From Chara braunii (lineage: Eukaryota > Streptophyta > Charophyceae > Charales > Characeae), in the NCBI GenBank assembly GCA_003427395.1, contig BFEA01000300.1:1470192-1491551 (forward strand): 21,360 nt of DNA, given 5' to 3'. Below the pieces are notes generated by a model. It was not told the origin of the DNA. It did not search any database and saw nothing but the letters and a program-made list of their open reading frames with translations. Each line of letters starts with the position of its first letter. Position 1 is the first letter of the stretch. Shown piece after piece: positions 16,412 to 21,360 of the stretch. A program made the translations under genes and the position numbers.

Positions 16412-16703
16412 ACAGAGGAAACAAAAATAAACAAGAGAGACTCAATCATTGCAAGCAAAACCACCTTTCTCCCACCTTCCTCCAGTTCATCCCTCTCTGC
16501 CGGACTTTAGACGAGCAAAAAAAAAAAAAAATGAAGTTTGAGCATGCATTCCTTGAGTTTATTCTGACTTAGTCAAGAAAAGTCAAACATAAAAATGTGT
16601 AGGGATGCATTCAGCATAATCAGGAATCCATAGAGAAATGTACTCATAAAGGTTTTTAGCATAGGTTTATAGAGGGAGTCGAAAAATTACCTCTCGATTC
16701 CCT
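16412..16703 (+). other. Linker between H and W in copy D
   Basis: No gene seen. It contains the conserved CCCACCTTCCTCCAGTTCAT pyrimidine tract at about 16,470 and an A-run near 16,519-16,531. Confidence 0.4.
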
Positions 16704-16946
16704 GCCTCCGTAACTTCTCCTGAGTTCTGGTAGAGCTTTCGCAATTGGTGGGCAGACTCCCCCAGAGTTTTGATGCGGTCCTACGGGTTGCAATACCGCT
16801 TGTCGCCTTCCTCTCGTAACCACAGACTAGACTTAGAGTAAGAAGGATAAAAGGAATGGTTTTAGATGCTCGAGATACAAGAGTAGGACAAACTCAACTC
16901 GCAGGAGAGGGCCTTTATACCTTCAATCGCCCGAGGGTCCGCAATG
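16704..16946 (+). repeat. W conserved block of copy D
   Basis: This is the direct counterpart of 1655-1902: TCCTGAGTTCTGGTAGAGCT, TTTGATGCGGTCCTACGGGTTG, GTCGCCTTCCTCTCGTAACC, and CCTTCAATCGCCCGAGGGTCC just before the ATG at 16,944. Confidence 0.85.
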
Positions 16947-17114
16947 GCGGCCAATAAACGCAGTAATAATGGTCAGTCAGAAGGAGAACCGCATTCAGAC
17001 GATCCTTTGATTTGCAGCGGTGAACCCCTTGATGAGCCTAATCGCCCCTTCAAAGCTACAATGTCTTCTCTCTTGCCAGACCGCAGTTACGCAGCCTGGA
17101 AAGACTTCGTTTGA
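16944..17114 (+). other. 56-codon open frame after the conserved ATG (copy D)
   Basis: The ATG at 16,944 has context GCAATGGCGG (G at -3, G at +4). It starts MAANKRSN and ends WKDFV. It shares only the first residues with the frames at 1900 and 6339. Either all are decayed remnants of one coding region or the ATG is conserved for another reason. Confidence 0.3.
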
Positions 17115-18060
17115 ATAAAACACACCCCTGTGTTGAATTCGAGTATAGGCTATAACAACCCTGAACAATGGTACTTCACCAACAACCCTGTCGTAGAAAG
17201 GAACAGTAGCGATGCACACCAGCAACGCACAACTAGGAACAACGTGGTGCACAGTGAAATGTACAACAATGTGTATTGCAAGGTGCAGAGAGTGTATACT
17301 GAAAGGCGCAACGACCGTTCTACCGCATCTAGTTCACGACATGACAATAGCGTAGTGGGAGATACTGGGAGGTCGGCCCTTTAAGCAACGGCAAAACAAC
17401 CAATTCTGAGCAACAACAAAGTTGCTAACTTAACTAAAAGTCGTTGCCTCCTCTCAACAGTTTACTCTTTCAGCCCCCCTCCCAACAGATAATGACTGGC
17501 AGGTTGTGCACCCACAAACGGGCTTACAACGAGTGAAAGACTAGTTAGCATACAGTAAGTTTCCAATAGGCGTCCGTCAAATTCAAAGTCTAATCACAAC
17601 AAAACGTTGGGTGCACATCGATGCCCGGTTGCTGACAGTCACCGACTACAAACCACATTAGGTAGTCGGAACCTGTCCCGAAACCAGAAAGGCATCGACA
17701 TGGCATCAAAGGCATGTCAAAACACGAATCTCAGTTGTCAGCAAGGGCGCCTAGATTGCGAACAGACACTACTCTCTTCGGTGTGAGCATCAACAAATCG
17801 AAGTTTATACTGATATATCGAGCGTGAAGATCACTACCAAAACCTGGTATGTGCCTCACAACTTGTATTCGCACCGAAAGTAAGAATCAACTGAGTTTTT
17901 GCCCTCATGCTTTTCATAGGATTTTTGTTTTTGTAAAGTACATCTTAGGACACCTGCACTATCTTCCAATAGATGTCCGCTCCAGCTAATTTCCCACCTA
18001 ACAGCGGTTGTCGGCTTCCCCCGATTCTAGTCTGACAACGATCTGCACGTTCATACTTAT
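17115..18060 (+). other. V spacer of copy D, no gene seen
   Basis: Non-coding, rich in CAACAAC-type words like the spacer of copy B on its minus strand. The AACACA/TGTGTT hairpin around 17,120-17,136 matches a hairpin in copy C near 13,015. No product recognised. Confidence 0.5.
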
Positions 18061-18537
18061 GTGAGCCTTCACTAGTAACGTTCTCGAGCGCACCGTTCCC
18101 GTGCAGGGCGGGACCCTCCTGGCCACGTCACTCAAGAGTTGTCGTAATCGTGAATACTAAATGGAGCTTTCGCAGTCGCTCCTGTGAGTGCGGCAACCAT
18201 ACCTCTAGCGAGCCCCTACGACAGGATAGGGCCTACGCGAGGTACAACTTTACCTCCAACATTACCTCCACTTGAGGGAGTTGTCACCTCCCTTCGGTGA
18301 GCGTATCACCACCGAGTTACCAGTCTACATTACGAAAATTAATCAGTTGCAATCGCAGAGGTGAGTCGGTCGACGGCGTTTCTCCTACGTTGTAGCATAG
18401 GGGGTTCGCGTGGTTCCACGGCTTTATCGGACCCGCACGCGAACCGACACATTGAGGGGCTGAAGTCCTAAGCGCGACTCGTCGTCGGTCGACTAGGACG
18501 CATCCCACTCACCACGCGGCACACCATGCTTTAAAAC
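18061..18537 (+). other. GC-rich block of copy D with long stem
   Basis: GGTTCGCGTG (18,403-18,412) and CACGCGAACC (18,436-18,445) form a perfect 10-bp stem. This is enclosed by GGTGAGT (18,360-18,366) and ACTCACC (18,507-18,513), and GTCGGTCGAC occurs near both ends. A sizeable cruciform or RNA fold is possible. No gene recognised. Confidence 0.6.
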
Positions 18538-18744
18538 ATTAAAAATAAAAATAAAAAAACATTCAAATTACACAGCAAATATTCATAGTCCCTTCAGTAT
18601 CCAACCCATAACTTTCCGACGTGGAAATTAGTTAAGCGACACGCTCGAGACTTAGTATAAAATTGCGTGGACGCAAGGCTTTCTCGTATCGACTAGCAAT
18701 AAAGACGTACGCAGGCAGTCGCAATGATGGAGTAACATATAGTA

Positions 18745-18905
18745 CCCATAATTACGTGGTCCTCGATAATCTCGAGGGCCGCGTTCGACACTCAAGTGTC
18801 AGCTAGAGGGGTTAATCTATCGATGTTAGACAACCGCCAAGGTGGTTGAGAACCACACCCTCTTCCGCACCCTGCGGAGAGTGGGTGGTACATAGGTTCA
18901 TACCT
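18745..18905 (+). repeat. X hairpin block after copy D
   Basis: Four consecutive hairpins are visible: CCTCGA/TCGAGG (18,761-18,777), GACACT/AGTGTC (18,787-18,800), CAACCGCC/GGTGGTTG with one G-T pair (18,831-18,848) and TCCGCA/TGCGGA with extended outer arms (18,857-18,886). It matches 13,929-14,040 directly and 9840-10,015 in inverse. The Y block expected next is missing, so the unit is broken at about 18,905. Confidence 0.85.
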
Positions 18906-19044
18906 GCAACATAAAAATTGTCGTCAAATTCCAACAAATTTTAATTTTAATATTTAACTTATTGAGGACACAAGGGTTGTGACCAGCTGTTGAAAGCGGG
19001 TCTTCAGCCGTGTTCAACTACTTCACAACATTATCAATTTTTTC
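18906..19044. other. AT-rich stretch after the composite repeats
   Basis: No gene or clear repeat seen. Sequence similarity to the composite repeats stops here. Confidence 0.4.
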
Positions 19045-19153
19045 TCAACGAGTCGAACGCGGTTTCCTACAGGTCTCCAACTTTGACTCAACGAGTCCAA
19101 CATGGTTTCCTATAGGTCTCGAACTTTTTCCCAACAAGTTTTCAACATGGTTG
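19045..19153. repeat. 43-bp tandem repeat, about 2.5 units
   Basis: Units start at 19,045, 19,088 and 19,131 with TCAACGAGTC-AACA-GGTTTCCTA-AGGTCTC-AACTTT as the shared pattern. The third is partial. Confidence 0.75.
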
Positions 19154-19185
19154 TTGACCCGCATTTTGATACATGATCAGTTGTC

Positions 19186-19187
<2 letters not shown>

Positions 19188-19258
<71 letters not shown>
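19188..19258. repeat. (GT)35 microsatellite
   Basis: An uninterrupted GT dinucleotide run of 71 bp. It is likely polymorphic in length. Frames crossing it are low-complexity artefacts. Confidence 0.97.
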
Positions 19259-19259
<1 letters not shown>

Positions 19260-20106
19260 TGGTTCTGTACTGCAGGCCGGTCCAACATAATTTAGTGTTT
19301 TTGTGGTGTTATTTGGCCCCCAGTTCCCAACTGTGTGAAACTTTTGCTTATGTCGGATGAGTTGCTCATGTTGTTGTGGCGCATGTCCATACTGTTTGTG
19401 CGACTTGGTAAGTTCATCGCCAAGTCGCCAACGTGTGTTGAACTTCACATATACGCGCGGCACCAGGAGGAGGCGATGACAATGAACCTTTGCAAGGCGC
19501 TCTCTCATTTCAAATGACTTATGACGACTCGATTGCACCGCTGCAAATGCTTGTTTCCACCGTCGCAAGTATGAACGTCATCTGCCCCGCGTCACCGTAG
19601 TCATGTTCCCAGATCCAATTCGAAATTTGATTTTCGAACGGGGAGGTCCATTGTTTTTTTAGGTTTTATTTTTTTTCGTCGCAGCTGGACAACATTGTTG
19701 TGGCCCCCACCAACAGCCCCAACTCTGCACCATCTAAAGCACTAGGGCAAGGGGCGACATGTAATTCCCTCCCTCCACCGAGAGAGGTAACCTCCCTTCA
19801 CCAGAGGTAGATAGCTATGCTAATAGGGGTCTCATGTATAGGCTTAGGACTAGTGTTAGGTAGGTCGTGAAAGATGGAAAAGATATGTTTCCTGACATGG
19901 CAGAAAGCAGTTAAAAATTGAGAGAAATATGCATACAGTTGTACGCCGAGGAAAAAGCAAATTAAAAAAAAAAAAACAGTTGATGATATATTTTTCGTTT
20001 TTTTTTTTTTTTGAAAGGCTAATTCTTTGATGCCCGAACCATTTCAGATACTTGTCAAATCTGGACTAGAGATGGTCTTTCAGGCCTTTTTTTTAATTAT
20101 CACTAT
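19259..20106. other. Non-coding stretch, no gene seen
   Basis: Mixed-composition DNA with A and T runs near 19,964 and 19,999. A frame on the minus strand at 19,110-19,568 mostly reflects the GT microsatellite. CCGAGAGAGGTAACCTCCCTTC at 19,780-19,801 is a small hairpin-like stretch. Nothing recognisable otherwise. Confidence 0.4.
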
Positions 20107-20284
20107 AGTACTACAGGGAACCCCGTAGCAGCCAACCCATGTTCAAGCCTCCAACAAGGGAACATGCGGGTGTTGCACCGGACTTGCAGTCCAGCGATAC
20201 TGGACAGGCGTCATCCGGTAGCACTTCTTTGATAGGGCAGTTGTTGTGCCTCCCCTCCGGTTCCCCCTACTAACATCCACAGTT
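20107..20284 (+). repeat. Dispersed repeat R2, second copy
   Basis: This matches 10,731-10,937 in the same orientation. Its central hairpin is ACCGGA/TCCGGT enclosing GTCCA/TGGAC, different in sequence from the palindrome of the first copy but in the same place. Confidence 0.7.
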
Positions 20285-20337
20285 TGTGCTGAATATCGCT
20301 CTGGGGGGGCGAATGGCTTATCTTTCGGTGACGGACG

Positions 20338-20512
20338 CCGAGCTTGCCCAGGAAGGTACATGAGGCCAATGGGGACTGAACTCAATACCTCCCGAATGAC
20401 ACTTGCATGTGTTAGGCGCCGAGCTAGGCCAGGAAGGTACATGAGGCCAATGGGGACTGAACCCAACACCTCCTGAATGACACTTGCATGTGTTAGGAAC
20501 TGAGCTAGGCCG
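20338..20512 (-). mobile_element. Tandem tRNA-like repeat, probably SINE-derived
   Basis: Two full units of 81 bp and the start of a third. On the minus strand each reads GGCCTAGCTC, matching the pol III A box, then GTTGGGTTCAGTCCCC or GTATTGAGTTCAGTCCCC, matching the B box, then ATTGGCCTCA. GGCC at both ends could pair as a short acceptor-like stem and TGGG/CCCA forms a T-arm-like stem, but the D-arm is degenerate. The layout fits the 5' part of a tRNA-derived SINE or duplicated tRNA pseudogenes. No 3' tail was recognised. Confidence 0.65.
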
Positions 20513-20588
20513 CTGATTTCTTTTGCCTTCGTATAAAAACATCATGGGGCCATGCCAAGGGGGCTGAGATAAGCAATGCGTCGCTGGG

Positions 20589-20611
20589 TATATATATGTA
20601 TATATATATAT
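20589..20611. repeat. AT microsatellite
   Basis: TA/TATG dinucleotide run of about 23 bp. Confidence 0.9.
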
Positions 20612-20743
20612 GAAGAATACACAATATTAAATTAAAATTTACCGAGGCTGGTGATCTCAAAATTCAACCCGGAGTTGTGCTGACGACACTAGCCAGGTTT
20701 TTTTTTTCCCTTTTTTTAACTACGCCAGGGTTGTCAGGCCGAA

Positions 20744-20799
20744 CGTACGGAGGCCCCTAAGCTGACCCCCGAACATTCGGGCGTTCGGGTCTCCGTACG
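20744..20799. repeat. Nested inverted repeat in a GC-rich block
   Basis: CGTACGGAG (20,744-20,752) pairs perfectly with CTCCGTACG (20,791-20,799), enclosing CCCGAA (20,768-20,773) and TTCGGG (20,784-20,789). It follows a poly-T tract and precedes AT-rich DNA, an arrangement like the subterminal region of the element at 8462-8967. It may be part of a second element of that type. Confidence 0.7.
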
Positions 20800-20819
20800 A
20801 GGCCCGAACTTGAAGAGGT

Positions 20820-21281
20820 TCGAGCCCCACAAAAACATATTTTAACACCAAAATGTTATTATTATTTTTTGAAATGGTTTGTGTGATTTCTTTGTGATAT
20901 AAGGTATCTCCCTCTCAATTTTGAAGCCATTTTATTCATCCATAAAAATATGAAAAATCCTCAAAGATGGTGGTGTCCAAACTTGCTTGCCCACTCACTA
21001 ATTTGTTTTTTTTCTCTTTTTGCTTTATATTTTCCCTTTATTTCGGGGCATGAAAACAATTATTATTTTTTCACACTTTATTTGTATTATTTATTCAAAA
21101 TTTATTTCTATTATTTTCTCTCTTTTCACGTTATGTTTTTCCTTAATTTCGGGGCATTAAAAATATCTTACCATCTTCACTACAAGTTATGCTGGTAAAC
21201 TTCAATGCGGAGAGAGAAACAGACATTAAGCAAAAACAAAAGATGTGTAGAGATTAATTAAGATGATATATATATATACTA
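20820..21281. other. AT-rich stretch, no gene seen
   Basis: Low-complexity AT-rich DNA. AAAAATCCTCAAAGATGG and CTTGCCCACTCAC at about 20,952-21,000 loosely resemble the interior of the 8462-8967 insertion (there inverted or diverged). The frame at 20,950-21,198 is phenylalanine- and tyrosine-rich from base composition. Confidence 0.35.
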
Positions 21282-21360
21282 GGCTACCAGCCGGGCCGCC
21301 CGGGTCCCGGGTGGCCAGCCCGTGCAAGGACCAAGGAAGGTCCAAAAAAAAAAAAAAAAA
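21282..21360. mobile_element. Probable terminus of a second MITE-like element (cut by window end)
   Basis: CTAGGCTACCAGCCGGGCCG resembles both ends of the 8462-8967 element (CTAGGTTACCAATGG inverted, and GGTTACCGGGCCGG). As there, a GC-rich subterminal stretch (21,282-21,342) with CCCGGG repeats runs into poly-A (21,343-21,360). Confidence 0.45.

Larger units (their letters stand above)
13929..18740 (+). repeat. Composite hairpin-rich repeat, copy D
   Basis: This copy contains X (13,929-14,040), Y (14,270-14,880), Z (14,903-15,435), a TATA spacer, H (15,740-16,410), W (16,704-16,946), V, a GC-rich block and an A-rich tract, then a further X at 18,745-18,905. The direct repetition of X about 4.86 kb apart resembles either the two ends of one element or the period of a tandem unit. 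Confidence 0.8.

Noticed and set aside
19110-19568. 152-codon minus-strand frame with a histidine-threonine run
   Set aside because: The run is the translated GT microsatellite, and the rest has no recognisable domain.

Overview
The window looks like intergenic DNA from a land plant, rich in repeats. Two U6 snRNA-derived copies carry the plant-type 5' stem-loop (GTCC-TTCG-GGAC), and a tandem repeat near the right end carries RNA polymerase III A and B boxes. I could not support any intact protein-coding gene. No reading frame exceeds about 170 codons, and none shows a transposase, reverse transcriptase, gag or cellular domain. I cannot name the species.

Most of the window (1 to about 18,905) is built from four diverged copies of one composite repeat. 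Its block order is X (hairpin cluster), Y (about 600 bp), Z (122-124 bp tandem hairpins), a TATA-like box, H (array of short hairpins), W (conserved 250 bp ending in an ATG), V (fast-evolving spacer), a GC-rich block, an A-rich tract, then X again. Copy A (+) spans 1 to about 5533 and enters the window at Z. Copy B (-) spans about 5550-10,015 and copy C (-) about 10,020-13,925; these two read as a tandem on the minus strand. Copy D (+) spans about 13,929-18,740 and is followed by another X. A and B meet tail to tail near a GA tract at 5535-5549. C and D meet head to head at 13,924-13,929. The family could be a non-coding LTR-type or other derivative element, or a tandem-unit family. The window does not decide this.

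The most unusual property is the density of short hairpins. In the H arrays each unit has its own self-complementary stem. The loop is nearly constant within a copy but differs between copies, except that B and C share one. Stems at corresponding positions resemble each other between A and D. Z, X, Y and W also contain hairpins with wobble-preserving or compensatory changes between copies. This suggests that secondary structure, rather than protein, is what has been maintained.

Other content: a tandem pair of U6-derived pseudogenes inside copy A; a 506-bp MITE-like insertion inside the Z block of copy B, and the start of a probable relative at the window end; a dispersed repeat at about 10,731 and 20,107; a tRNA-like tandem repeat at 20,338-20,512; several microsatellites; and a clear assembly artefact at 12,243-12,280, an untrimmed Nextera/Tn5 mosaic-end junction next to a duplicated (GC)n(GA)n tract and an N. 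The order of sequence around 12,060-12,365 should not be trusted.
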